Part shown: piece after piece, positions 1 to 6,783 of the stretch
Layout: every line of letters starts with the position of its first letter
How positions within the stretch are numbered: the first letter of the stretch is position 1
DNA from: Myxococcus dinghuensis
GTDB lineage: Bacteria > Myxococcota > Myxococcia > Myxococcales > Myxococcaceae
NCBI RefSeq assembly: GCF_024198235.1
Contig: NZ_JAKCFB010000038.1
Location: 1-64,000 of the forward strand
DNA length: 64,000 nt
Direction of reading: 5' to 3'
Translations under genes and position numbers: made by a program
The notes under the pieces: generated by a model
Database searches by the model: none
Seen by the model: only the letters and a program-made list of their open reading frames with translations
Told to the model about the DNA's origin: nothing

Positions 1-91
1 TCACCAGCGCCATGAGGCCATCAATCGACTTGCGCATGTCCACCGCCTCGGTGGCCAGCACCACGCGCACGGACGCAGGAAGCGTGAACAC
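1..91 (-). CDS. tnpB: IS66 TnpB accessory protein, 5' part
   Basis: A GTG-started frame runs off the left edge after about 30 residues. It begins VFTLPASVRVVLATEAVDMR and continues KSIDGLMALV, which is the typical N-terminus of IS66 Orf2/TnpB (the 'DMRKSIDGL' signature). The start lies 4 bases after the TnpA stop, as expected for coupled IS66 genes. TnpB is required for IS66 transposition but its biochemical role is not established. The gene is truncated only by the window edge as far as can be seen. Confidence 0.8.
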   Translation of the reverse strand, partial: MFTLPASVRVVLATEAVDMRKSIDGLMALV

Positions 92-95
92 TCGC

Positions 96-410
96 TCACC
101 TGCCCAGCGCGGTGACGAGCCGGGCCACGTATTCGATGTCGGCGCCCACGGGGAACCGCAGCCGGGCTCCGCTGGCCAGCACCACCTCGAGCAGCACGGG
201 CCCCACCTGCGCGACGGTCGCCACTTCCACCGGCAACAGGCGCACCGCTGGGGCCTTCCGGGCGTGCTGGCGTCGGCGCCGGTACACCCACGACTGCAGC
301 GTGCTCAGCCTCAACCCTCTCTGCGCGGAGAACGCCTTCTGCGTCAGCCCGCTCGCCTCGAACGCCTCGGCGACCTGCAACCACTCCTGCTTCTCACCCA
401 GCTTCGACAT
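96..410 (-). CDS. tnpA: IS66 TnpA-like accessory protein
   Basis: This 104-residue protein has an N-terminal helix-turn-helix region. The segments WLQVAEAFEASGLTQKAFSA and LRLSTLQSWVYRRRR match the IS66 TnpA/Orf1 pattern in which a 'S-G-x-T-x-x-x-F' helix is followed by 'L-xx-W'. The C-terminal half (VEVATV, LEVVLASGARLRFP) is the usual small beta-rich part ending near 'LVTALGR'. Length is typical of the family. It lies directly upstream of TnpB, and the terminal repeat is about 50 bases further upstream. Role: accessory DNA-binding protein for IS66 transposition. Confidence 0.85.
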   Translation of the reverse strand: MSKLGEKQEWLQVAEAFEASGLTQKAFSAQRGLRLSTLQSWVYRRRRQHARKAPAVRLLPVEVATVAQVGPVLLEVVLASGARLRFPVGADIEYVARLVTALGR

Positions 411-458
411 TCCGGCCAGGGTCCACCACGACTGCTACCCCGGCAATGCCTCCCGACA

Positions 459-479
459 CGTCGCTCGCCGGACGGTTAC
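459..479 (-). repeat. terminal inverted repeat of the IS66 element
   Basis: On the minus strand the sequence from 479 inward starts GTAACCGTCCGGCGAGCGAC, resembling the GTAA-start, pyrimidine/GC-rich tips of IS66 elements. It sits about 50 bases upstream of the TnpA start. The partner repeat is outside the window, so the boundary is inferred. Confidence 0.6.
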
Positions 480-659
480 CGCGGCTGGACTCGCACGGAC
501 GCACTTCTCCCGGGGGAAACGATTGAGGGCTTCGCCCCGGGCAGCGTGGCGTGCGTGGAGCCGACGGACTCAGGCGACGTGATGAAAGTCACCGTGCGCT
601 GGGCGAAGACCTACGTCGTGCAGGGGTTGCTGGCGCACAATCTCAAACTGCGGGGCTGA
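480..659 (+). pseudogene. 3' fragment of a host gene cut by the IS; Hint/intein-like tail
   Basis: An open frame continues from the IS boundary to TGA at 657-659, giving about 59 residues without a start of its own. It includes LPGETIEGFAPGSVACVEP and TYVVQGLLAHN near the end. The 'G-LL-HN' pattern followed by a short tail resembles the C-terminal splice-junction region of Hint/intein-like domains found in polymorphic toxin and myxobacterial surface proteins. That resemblance is short and is an inference. What is directly visible is an open frame lacking a 5' end next to a transposon terminus, so it is most likely a gene remnant. Confidence 0.45.
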
Positions 660-686
660 GATGAGCGTGAATGTGTCGAGATTTGA

Positions 687-1817
687 CTAGTATAGATGCT
701 TCCAGTGCAACCAGTCTTCGGCAAAAAGTCCACACACCGAGCACCTACTTCCAAAAGGAGCTGTGAGTTGCTTGCAGTTTGGGCACACCCAGACGTCCCC
801 ATTGTTTTTCATGTATAGATCAATGAAGTAAGGGTCGTTGAGTTTATGGACGAGCCCTGCGAATAGCATGTCGGATGCCATTTTTGTAAAAGAACCATTA
901 TGTAGGCGGCGGTTTACGTCGACCTGAAGAAGCCCGTGAAGTAGGTGAAGAACGACATGGGCCTCGTTGTCGGTTGCTCCTACTATTGCTGGCTCTTGGA
1001 ACTGGCCGGACCCGATGATGTTAATCAGATCGAAGTATGTCTCGCCAAAAAAGGGAGGCGCCCCGGAGAGCAGTTTGTAGAAAATCACCCCCAAAGACCA
1101 CATGTCGGATTTTCCGGTGCCGGCTGTGGGAGTTTTGATTGACTCAGGGCTTGAATGGCTGATGGCGCCTACAGGCCGAAAGGTGTCTTCTGCGAAGTCG
1201 TCCGTTTTAAATAGCTTGGCGAGGCTGTTCAGGTGGACACCGAAATCAAGGATCTGAATGCCGGTGTTGAGGCATTCTTGCGTGGTTGGATCATATTTAA
1301 ACGCGGAGTTGTTGACCATTATGTTTCCGGGGTGGAGGTCTCGATGGACAATGCCTGTTGTTAGGGAGGGGGTGAGTGCGCAGGCGATGCGCCATGTCAT
1401 CATGAGTGCCTGCTCCCAGTTCCAGGGAGGAGGGGTGTTTTGAATGAATTTCGCGAGAGACTCGCCCTTGGCCAGTTCCATGAAGAAATAATGGACGGGG
1501 AGATTTGGAACCTGCTTTGCTGGCGTTAGGCCCTGGATGATTGAGGGATCTCGTGGGAGTTCAGTTCGACCTGCTGAGTGGTATCTGTAGCTGGGGGCAC
1601 TTAGTTTCAGAAGGGCATCTGCCTCTCTGTAGAATCTATCCACCTCAGTGCTCTTCTTGGGTGCAATAAGAAACTTCGCCGCAACATGTACGCCGTTAGG
1701 ATCTGCGTAGACGAACGTGACGCCCTGACCGCCAGCGCCAAGAGGTTCTATGAGTCGGTGTCCATCCAGTGATTCAAGACCTAGGCGCTTTAGTAGTTCG
1801 ATGCTGTCTGTATTCAT
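687..1817 (-). CDS. Ser/Thr protein kinase with C-terminal zinc ribbon
   Basis: This 376-residue protein is a Hanks-type kinase with intact catalytic elements: Gly-rich loop GAGGQG (27-32), AAK lysine K48, HRDLHPGN (H158-N165) and DFG (191-193), then SPE for the APE motif. There is no transmembrane segment. The tail carries CPNC (345-348) and CSVC (359-362), a rubredoxin-like zinc ribbon that could bind protein or nucleic acid. Codon use and base composition are visibly AT-richer than the neighbours, suggesting recent acquisition. It is transcribed away from the lysis-like cassette across a 210-base divergent region. No substrate is apparent. A role in signalling or defence on a mobile island is possible but unproven. 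Confidence 0.85.
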   Translation of the reverse strand: MNTDSIELLKRLGLESLDGHRLIEPLGAGGQGVTFVYADPNGVHVAAKFLIAPKKSTEVDRFYREADALLKLSAPSYRYHSAGRTELPRDPSIIQGLTPAKQVPNLPVHYFFMELAKGESLAKFIQNTPPPWNWEQALMMTWRIACALTPSLTTGIVHRDLHPGNIMVNNSAFKYDPTTQECLNTGIQILDFGVHLNSLAKLFKTDDFAEDTFRPVGAISHSSPESIKTPTAGTGKSDMWSLGVIFYKLLSGAPPFFGETYFDLINIIGSGQFQEPAIVGATDNEAHVVLHLLHGLLQVDVNRRLHNGSFTKMASDMLFAGLVHKLNDPYFIDLYMKNNGDVWVCPNCKQLTAPFGSRCSVCGLFAEDWLHWKHLY

Positions 1818-1972
1818 TGGGTTTGGCGGGGCAATGAGGGGTGGGCGTTGTGTTTTGGTGTATCAATTAGGGGTTGGAGAGTGCTGCGGTGTTCGGGTTG
1901 AGCTGCAAGGCGCAGCAATTCAAGAGTAGCCGATTGGCCCTAGATCGGCCAGACGCTGTGCTGGACTGAACC

Positions 1973-1984
1973 ACTTCTAGAAGT
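1973..1984. promoter_or_regulatory. perfect 12-bp palindrome in a divergent intergenic region
   Basis: ACTTCTAGAAGT is a perfect palindrome in the 1818-2027 gap between the divergent kinase and the coiled-coil/peptidase genes. A second small dyad, GCTGC-5-GCAGC, lies at 1902-1916. The position suits an operator for one or both directions. No clear promoter boxes were recognised. Confidence 0.35.
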
Positions 1985-2027
1985 CACACCCATTTACCAA
2001 GGGCAACCTCAAGCCCCTGGTGATGTT

Positions 2028-2312
2028 GTGACAGCAGAAGAGACCCAGTCCCTACAGCTCGTAGTCGGCTCCCTGCTCGGAACGGCAGGAGTCGGCGTCC
2101 TCACCTGGGCCGCGAAGTCCCTCGTGGGGGAGATTCGCGCCCTGGTCGAGAAGGTCGCGCGTCAGGACGAGCGCATCAACACCCTTGCCGTGGAGCTGGG
2201 CGCGCTTCGCAGGTGGCGCGACGAGTTCAGCACGGGCCTTCCCGCCCAGGTCCGGCAGACCGTCGAACTGGAGCTGCTGCGCATGTCCCAGGCCAGCAAA
2301 GGGGACGCCTGA
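2028..2312 (+). CDS. small membrane-anchored coiled-coil protein, first gene of lysis-like cassette
   Basis: This 94-residue protein starts with GTG; the nearby ATG at 2023 is followed at once by a stop. A single hydrophobic segment (about 10-30, LVVGSLLGTAGVGVLTWAA) is followed by a charged, heptad-like helix (LVEKVARQDERINTLAVEL). This one-helix-plus-coil layout is seen in small phage membrane proteins of lysis modules, but the protein does not match a family I can name. Its TGA overlaps the ATG of the M15 peptidase (ATGA), so the two are translationally coupled. Function is inferred only from the company it keeps. Confidence 0.6.
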   Translation: MTAEETQSLQLVVGSLLGTAGVGVLTWAAKSLVGEIRALVEKVARQDERINTLAVELGALRRWRDEFSTGLPAQVRQTVELELLRMSQASKGDA

Positions 2313-2845
2313 TGACCCGGGCCAACTTCAAGCGGGTCGACCTTGACCGCGTCTATCTGCCGTTCGTCGTCGTGTCCCTGGATGTCATCGCTCGGTGTAT
2401 GGCCCGGGGCGCTCGCTACGTGGCCACATACGGCTTCCGGAGCCTCGAAGAGCAGGGCGAACTGCGGCGCCTCTACCTCGCGGGCAAGGGCGGCAAGGCA
2501 TCGGCGGCGGGTCTGTCCGCGCACAACTACGGCCTCGCCTTCGACTTCGTCTGTGACGGCGACGCTCGGCCCGGTGTCCAACCCGATTGGCGCCTGCCGG
2601 CCTATCGCGTGCTGGGCGAGGAAGCGACGAAGGGGGGACTCGTCTGGGGCGGCCGGTTCGGTGACGCGCCCCATGTCCAGTGGCCGGGCTACGTGAGCGC
2701 GCTTCAGCTCACGCCCCTTCGCACGCGGGTTGAGCGCGAGTCGCTCGCGTCGGTGTGGGCCCAGTTGGACGAAGAACGCCAGTCGCCGAGGTGGCGCGCG
2801 GCAAACCCGAAGCTCGCGGCCGAACTGTCTCGGCTGGGCTTCTAA
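2312..2845 (+). CDS. M15-family D,D-/L,D-peptidase, phage endolysin-like
   Basis: This 177-residue protein resembles the VanY/L-alanyl-D-glutamate peptidase group (peptidase M15), which cleaves peptidoglycan stem peptides and serves as an endolysin in many phages. Visible family signatures are the YGFRSLEEQGELRRLY segment, SAHNYGLAFDF (the S-x-H-xx-G-xA-xDF zinc motif with His and Asp ligands) and the C-terminal PHVQW with the last His ligand. It has no signal peptide, as expected for a holin-dependent endolysin. It overlaps the preceding gene by ATGA and is followed 17 bases later by a holin-like gene. The longer open frame upstream of the ATG is not coding. Confidence 0.85.
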   Translation: MTRANFKRVDLDRVYLPFVVVSLDVIARCMARGARYVATYGFRSLEEQGELRRLYLAGKGGKASAAGLSAHNYGLAFDFVCDGDARPGVQPDWRLPAYRVLGEEATKGGLVWGGRFGDAPHVQWPGYVSALQLTPLRTRVERESLASVWAQLDEERQSPRWRAANPKLAAELSRLGF

Positions 2846-2862
2846 CCCTGGAGGCAACACAC

Positions 2863-3315
2863 ATGGTCGACGTGAATGTCATCGGTCCGAACCCCGAGCA
2901 GTTCGAAGCCTTCGCGCAGCTCCTCCTCGACGCCGTGACGAGCCGGAACTACGCCCTCGTGGCGTCCCTGGTGGTCGTGGTGCTCGTCTACCTGCTGCGG
3001 AAATTCGGGAGCGCGTTCGTTCCCTTCTTCAACACGGACAGGGGCGGCGCGGTGCTGGTGCTGGCCGTGTCGCTGGCGGGTGCCGTCGCGAACGCACTGG
3101 CCGCTGGGGCGTCGTTCTCCCTGGCCCTGGTACTGACCGCCGTGAAGGTGGCCCTGACGGCGGCGGGTGGCTTCACGCTCATCAAGCGGCTTCTCTTCGG
3201 GGACGCCGCGATTGAGAGCGCCGAGGTCGCGGGCGAGATTGCCGCCGGCCAGGTCGCGGGCAAGGCCGCGGCGATTGCCGTCCTGGAGCAGCTCGACAAG
3301 CGGGGCGAGAAGTGA
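2863..3315 (+). CDS. holin-like membrane protein
   Basis: This 150-residue protein has three hydrophobic segments near residues 29-45, 58-80 and 86-108, and a charged Ala/Glu/Lys-rich tail. An excellent ribosome site (GGAGG at about 2850) precedes the ATG. Size, three short membrane helices, charged C-terminus and position just after an M15 peptidase fit a class-I-like holin that would release the endolysin to the periplasm. No sequence-specific holin family was recognised, so the role is contextual. Its last codons overlap the GTG of the next gene. Confidence 0.6.
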   Translation: MVDVNVIGPNPEQFEAFAQLLLDAVTSRNYALVASLVVVVLVYLLRKFGSAFVPFFNTDRGGAVLVLAVSLAGAVANALAAGASFSLALVLTAVKVALTAAGGFTLIKRLLFGDAAIESAEVAGEIAAGQVAGKAAAIAVLEQLDKRGEK

Positions 3316-3611
3316 AGCTCGGCGCGCTCGTGCTGGCGGTGCTCGTCGCGGTGCCCGCTGCGGGCTCGGAGGTCGTCAGCGTCGAGCGCGCCCAGCTCTT
3401 TCCGGATGGAGGTGCGGCAGCCGTCGAAGTGAAGGGCGGCTGCTGGCTGTCGGAGGCGCGCTGCATTCGCACGGCTGCCGAGCTGGAGCGCCTCCGGGCT
3501 GAGAATGCTTCCTTGCGCGAGCACGCGGGCGACGTGTCCCTCACCGTTGCCGTGGTGGCGCTGGTGCTCGGACTCGGGGCCGGGGTCGCCGTCGCGAAGC
3601 TTGCGGACTGA
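3312..3611 (+). CDS. small secreted/membrane protein, spanin-like candidate
   Basis: This 99-residue protein starts at GTG overlapping the previous stop (GTGA). An N-terminal hydrophobic segment (LGALVLAVLVAVPAAGSEVV) looks like a signal peptide. A helical stretch (TAAELERLRAENASLREH) and a C-terminal membrane helix (SLTVAVVALVLGLGAGVAVA) follow. Two Cys (in GGCWLSEARCIR) could pair in the periplasm. A coiled-coil protein after endolysin and holin genes often acts in outer-membrane disruption (Rz-type), but the C-terminal helix is not the standard Rz layout. It may be a unimolecular variant or an unrelated envelope protein. Confidence 0.5.
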   Translation: MKLGALVLAVLVAVPAAGSEVVSVERAQLFPDGGAAAVEVKGGCWLSEARCIRTAAELERLRAENASLREHAGDVSLTVAVVALVLGLGAGVAVAKLAD

Positions 3612-3870
3612 CAGGGTGGGCGTTTGTCCTGGGCGGATAAGTCTGCCGTTAGCCCGCACGGGTCCCCTGGCGGCATTCCCCAGCGAGCGACTGGCTGAGC
3701 GGGTCTAACTCCCTGGATAGACACGTAGAATGGCCAGTGAGCGGCATTCGACCTTCAAGGTCATAGACCTTAGAGGTTGAGTCAAATGCCATGAACTCTT
3801 GAGGCTGTCAGAGTCGGCTGCTATGCCGCGCATCGCCTGCCGATGTGCTGGCGGCTGACCCGGGGGCCAC

Positions 3871-5193
3871 ATGAGAGCTGTAGTTCTTGCTGCATTGCTG
3901 CTGCTTGCGAGCGGATGCGCTTCGACTCGCGTCGTCCACCTCGACACGGGGCGAGGCGACGCCATCGCCTTCACGCCTGAAGAGTCCGAACCCGTCGAGA
4001 TTGGCGAAGACGCGTTCAAACGTGCGGTTGCACAGCTCGTCCTCGACATGCGGCTGGACGTCGCGTTTCGAGAGGTAGAGCAGGACGACCGCCGTTCGCT
4101 GCTCGCGTCCTCCGCTGGCATCGTTGATGGGGCCCAGGGAAGGTCGGTCCCCCCATCCTACGAGCGCATCTGCCAGCGACAGGACGAGCCCCAAAGCTGC
4201 CTGAGCCTGCTTGCCGGTGGACTGGTGCTCGGCCCCACGGAGCGGCGCATGTTCGCGCTCTACTTCGCGCTCGACACGGTGTGGGAAGGCGTCGAGGAAG
4301 CGATTCGGGACATGGTGAACGCCGCCGCCCTGCGTGCCATGGTGACGACGATGATAGGGACGGCGCTCGTGATGCTGGTGGCGCCCGAGCCCATTACGAA
4401 GCTGATTGCCATCGCCCTGACCGCCTCACTGATTGCGTACCTGGGGACGGGGCCGGTCTGGAACATCGGACAGGGCTTCCTCCGCCTCATGGACGAGTCT
4501 CGGGATGCGGTGCGCGTCGACGAGCTGGCGAGCGCTGGTCATCGCTTCGGGAGGGTGCTGGGGGACAACGGGGCCCGGGTCCTGGTGGTGGTCGCCCTCG
4601 CGGCGCTGGGTGGGAAGAACGCCATGGCCGCCCAAGGTCCCAGGATGCCGGGCTTCGCTCAGGCCGCGAGTCGGGCGCAGATGGAGGGCGGTTTTCAGCT
4701 CGCGGGGGCGTTGACCGGGGAGGTCCAGGCCATTTCCGTCGCGTCAGCCGGGGTCCTGAACGTGACGCTGGCGCCAACGGCGGTCGCCGCGGTCGCGATG
4801 GGGGCTGGCAAAGGCACTGGGGCCGTGACGGGAGCCGTGGGCGGCATCCAGGGCGACCCCGACGGGGAGGTGCATCACATCTGCACGGACAAGAACACGA
4901 AATCCGACGCGACCGGCGGACCCTGGACGCCTGAGTTCGAACGGGTCTTCAATCGTGCTGGGATGAAGCTGGATGACCCTGCGAACCTCATCCGCATCAG
5001 GGAGCACAAAGGCCCGCACCCGCGCGAGTATCACGAAGCGGTCTATTCGCGCATAGATCGTATGACGCGAGGCTGCCGAGGAACTGCGCGCTGCCGGGCG
5101 CTATTGGTGGAGGAGCTTGCCAAGATTGCTCGGGAACTCGTAAGGGAAGGGTCGGAGCTGCGCGCCCTCGTCACCAAGAGGGCTCAGGAATGA
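3871..5193 (+). CDS. SitA-like polymorphic lipoprotein toxin with AHH/HNH-type nuclease end
   Basis: This 440-residue protein has a lipoprotein signal ending ASGC (Cys16). A long middle part includes a hydrophobic stretch (about 155-195) and Ala/Gly-rich helices, and the C-terminal ~110 residues look like a nuclease. These contain EVHHIC (His335-His336) and HKGPHPREYH (His379, His383, His388), the layout of AHH/HNH-endonuclease VII toxin domains. In Myxococcus, TIGR02269 lipoproteins of this build (SitA) are passed between cells by TraAB outer-membrane exchange and kill non-kin lacking the cognate immunity protein. The ATGA overlap with the next gene fits a toxin/immunity pair. A 259-base gap with no gene lies upstream. 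Family assignment is by recalled pattern. Confidence 0.75.
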   Translation: MRAVVLAALLLLASGCASTRVVHLDTGRGDAIAFTPEESEPVEIGEDAFKRAVAQLVLDMRLDVAFREVEQDDRRSLLASSAGIVDGAQGRSVPPSYERICQRQDEPQSCLSLLAGGLVLGPTERRMFALYFALDTVWEGVEEAIRDMVNAAALRAMVTTMIGTALVMLVAPEPITKLIAIALTASLIAYLGTGPVWNIGQGFLRLMDESRDAVRVDELASAGHRFGRVLGDNGARVLVVVALAALGGKNAMAAQGPRMPGFAQAASRAQMEGGFQLAGALTGEVQAISVASAGVLNVTLAPTAVAAVAMGAGKGTGAVTGAVGGIQGDPDGEVHHICTDKNTKSDATGGPWTPEFERVFNRAGMKLDDPANLIRIREHKGPHPREYHEAVYSRIDRMTRGCRGTARCRALLVEELAKIARELVREGSELRALVTKRAQE

Positions 5194-5774
5194 GCATGGA
5201 CCGACGCTTTTACAGCCTGAAGATGGATCTGTCGGTGAAGGGGGGGCGCTGGCGGCTGGACGACCCTGTTGATACTCAGGGCACGAAGATTGACGACCTT
5301 TGGTTGTTTGGGCAGGGGAAGCCTGTTGCTCTTCACGAACAGTTGAGGATCCCGGTGGAGCAGTCGAGGGAGCCGCTCGACATCGGATTTGCTGGTGAAG
5401 GTCTCACACCGGTTGTTGCTGAGCGTGTGGCGTCTATTTTTCGAGAGATGGCGCCAAACGATGTGCAGCTCTTCCCGGTCGAGGTCGAAGGGCAGTTTCA
5501 TCCCTACTTCATTCTGAATGTGGCGCGGGAGATCCGGTGCATTGACGATGCTGCAAGCAAGGAAGTGGAACTCATCTCGGCTGACGAAGAGCTACACGCA
5601 GATATGGCTGGGCAGTACAGGTCCGTCATCGGATTGCGGATCGACAAGTCGAAGGTTGGCGGGGCACGAGTGTTCCGATTGTGGGGATGGCCGTTGCCGA
5701 TCATCGTCGACGAAGAGGTCAAGGATGCCTTGGAGGCAAATGGCATCTTCGGTGCGAGTTTTGAGGAGGTCTGA
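5190..5774 (+). CDS. SitI-like immunity protein, Imm43/DUF1629-type candidate
   Basis: This 194-residue cytoplasmic protein has no signal or membrane helix. It begins MSMDRRFYSLKMDL and contains LDIGFAGEGLTPVVAERVA and a late segment with FRLWGWPLPIIVDEEVKDAL. The 'xFRLxxxPxxIIVxxxVKxAL' ending is characteristic of Imm43/DUF1629-like proteins that pair with nuclease toxins in myxobacteria. It overlaps the toxin gene by ATGA, which secures co-translation of toxin and antidote. Base composition is slightly lower in GC than the toxin. A strong hairpin terminator follows at 5800-5832. Confidence 0.7.
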   Translation: MSMDRRFYSLKMDLSVKGGRWRLDDPVDTQGTKIDDLWLFGQGKPVALHEQLRIPVEQSREPLDIGFAGEGLTPVVAERVASIFREMAPNDVQLFPVEVEGQFHPYFILNVAREIRCIDDAASKEVELISADEELHADMAGQYRSVIGLRIDKSKVGGARVFRLWGWPLPIIVDEEVKDALEANGIFGASFEEV

Positions 5775-5799
5775 AGTGCCCCTTCGCAGTTGTTGAACT

Positions 5800-5832
5800 C
5801 GCCCCGGCGCTCCTCACGGCAGCGTCGGGGCG
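5800..5832 (+). terminator. intrinsic terminator after the toxin/immunity pair
   Basis: CGCCCCGGCGCT (5800-5811) pairs with AGCGTCGGGGCG (5821-5832) over 12 positions with one G-U wobble and a 9-base loop. A T-containing run (TTGCCGTTT) follows. It begins about 25 bases after the immunity gene stop. Confidence 0.7.
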
Positions 5833-5922
5833 TTGCCGTTTGGCCAGGGCGTGCTGCCTCAATTGGTCCCACTGCGCGAGTTGCCTGGATGGTAGCTTCC
5901 GGCACCGGGAGGTCGTGCGCCT

Positions 5923-6783
5923 TTGAACCAGCCGGTTAGATTGGCCCTCGCGTTCGTTCTCGCGTGGGGAGCTGCGGGGCCTGCCGGGGCGGCACAGGCG
6001 GAACGTGGGAAGAGGGAGCGGGCATTGTCCGTTGCGGCCAGTCCCAGCGAGCCGCTTCCCGTCGTTCGCGTGGCACACGACACGCCGACGCTCTTCCTGT
6101 TCCCGGCCCCCATCAACAGGAAGACCCTTACCTTCGACGAGACGCGCATTCGTGTCCTCGATGCCGGTGAGCGCTCCATCATCGTTCAGCCCGTGGCCGA
6201 CCTGCCGGAAGGCGAGCGCTACGAAGTCGGGGTTTTCTTCGCCGATGGTCGGGCACCCGCGAGAGCCGCCTTCGTCCTGGTGACGGACCCGGCCGAAGTG
6301 GACATTCGCATTGACGTACAACGTCCCGAGCAGGGGGCGGCATGTCCCACCGATGTGGTTCGCGAGCCCAAGCCGGAAGACTTCGTGTTGCTCGGACTTG
6401 TCGACCAAGAAGGTGTCACGGTGACCCCCATCAAAGGGCATGAGGATCCCGAGCGAGGGTTCTCCGTGTCGCGTGCATCGGCCTATCGAGGGAGTGGATG
6501 GGTACTTGTCGATGTCAAATTTGTGAACCAGTCGGGCGGCTCTCCCTGGACCCCGAGGGATGCGATGCTGACTGGGCGAGCAGGATTGCCAGTTCGAGCA
6601 CGGGTCGTGACGGTCGAAACAGGCAGTTTTCAGCCTGGGAGCGTCGGGCGCGTCCTGGTTGCTGCTGATGTTGAACAACTAAGCGCTAACCCGGTCTTCA
6701 CTCTGGAGATCTTGGGGAATGGTCGCACATTGGTCCTTCCAAACGTACGCCTTCCAAAGCGAGGCCCTGGGAGCAGTCAATGA
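5923..6783 (+). CDS. DUF2381 family secreted protein (TIGR02268 type)
   Basis: This 286-residue protein probably starts at TTG 5923, preceded by GGGAGG ten bases upstream. It has a signal peptide (LALAFVLAWGAAGPAGAAQA). The body matches the myxobacterial DUF2381/TIGR02268 paralogue family: a PTLFLFPAPI segment, a central GERYEVGVFFADG and a C-terminal SVGRVLVAADVE. Function is unknown; the fold appears all-beta. It is joined to a Ser/Thr kinase gene by an ATGA overlap, the arrangement in which this family is often found. This suggests the secreted protein is a partner or sensor for the kinase's periplasmic domain. Confidence 0.8.
   Translation: MNQPVRLALAFVLAWGAAGPAGAAQAERGKRERALSVAASPSEPLPVVRVAHDTPTLFLFPAPINRKTLTFDETRIRVLDAGERSIIVQPVADLPEGERYEVGVFFADGRAPARAAFVLVTDPAEVDIRIDVQRPEQGAACPTDVVREPKPEDFVLLGLVDQEGVTVTPIKGHEDPERGFSVSRASAYRGSGWVLVDVKFVNQSGGSPWTPRDAMLTGRAGLPVRARVVTVETGSFQPGSVGRVLVAADVEQLSANPVFTLEILGNGRTLVLPNVRLPKRGPGSSQ

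Larger units (their letters stand above)
1..479 (-). mobile_element. IS66-family insertion sequence, right part only
   Basis: The left edge carries the first end of an IS66-type element read on the minus strand. A terminal inverted repeat lies near 459-479, followed by the small TnpA gene and the start of TnpB; the DDE transposase TnpC would lie beyond the left edge. The order TnpA-TnpB-(TnpC) with near-abutting genes is the usual IS66 layout. Sequence right of base 479 reads as the tail of an unrelated open frame on the plus strand, so the element appears to have inserted into a host gene. The other end and the target duplication cannot be seen. Confidence 0.8.
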
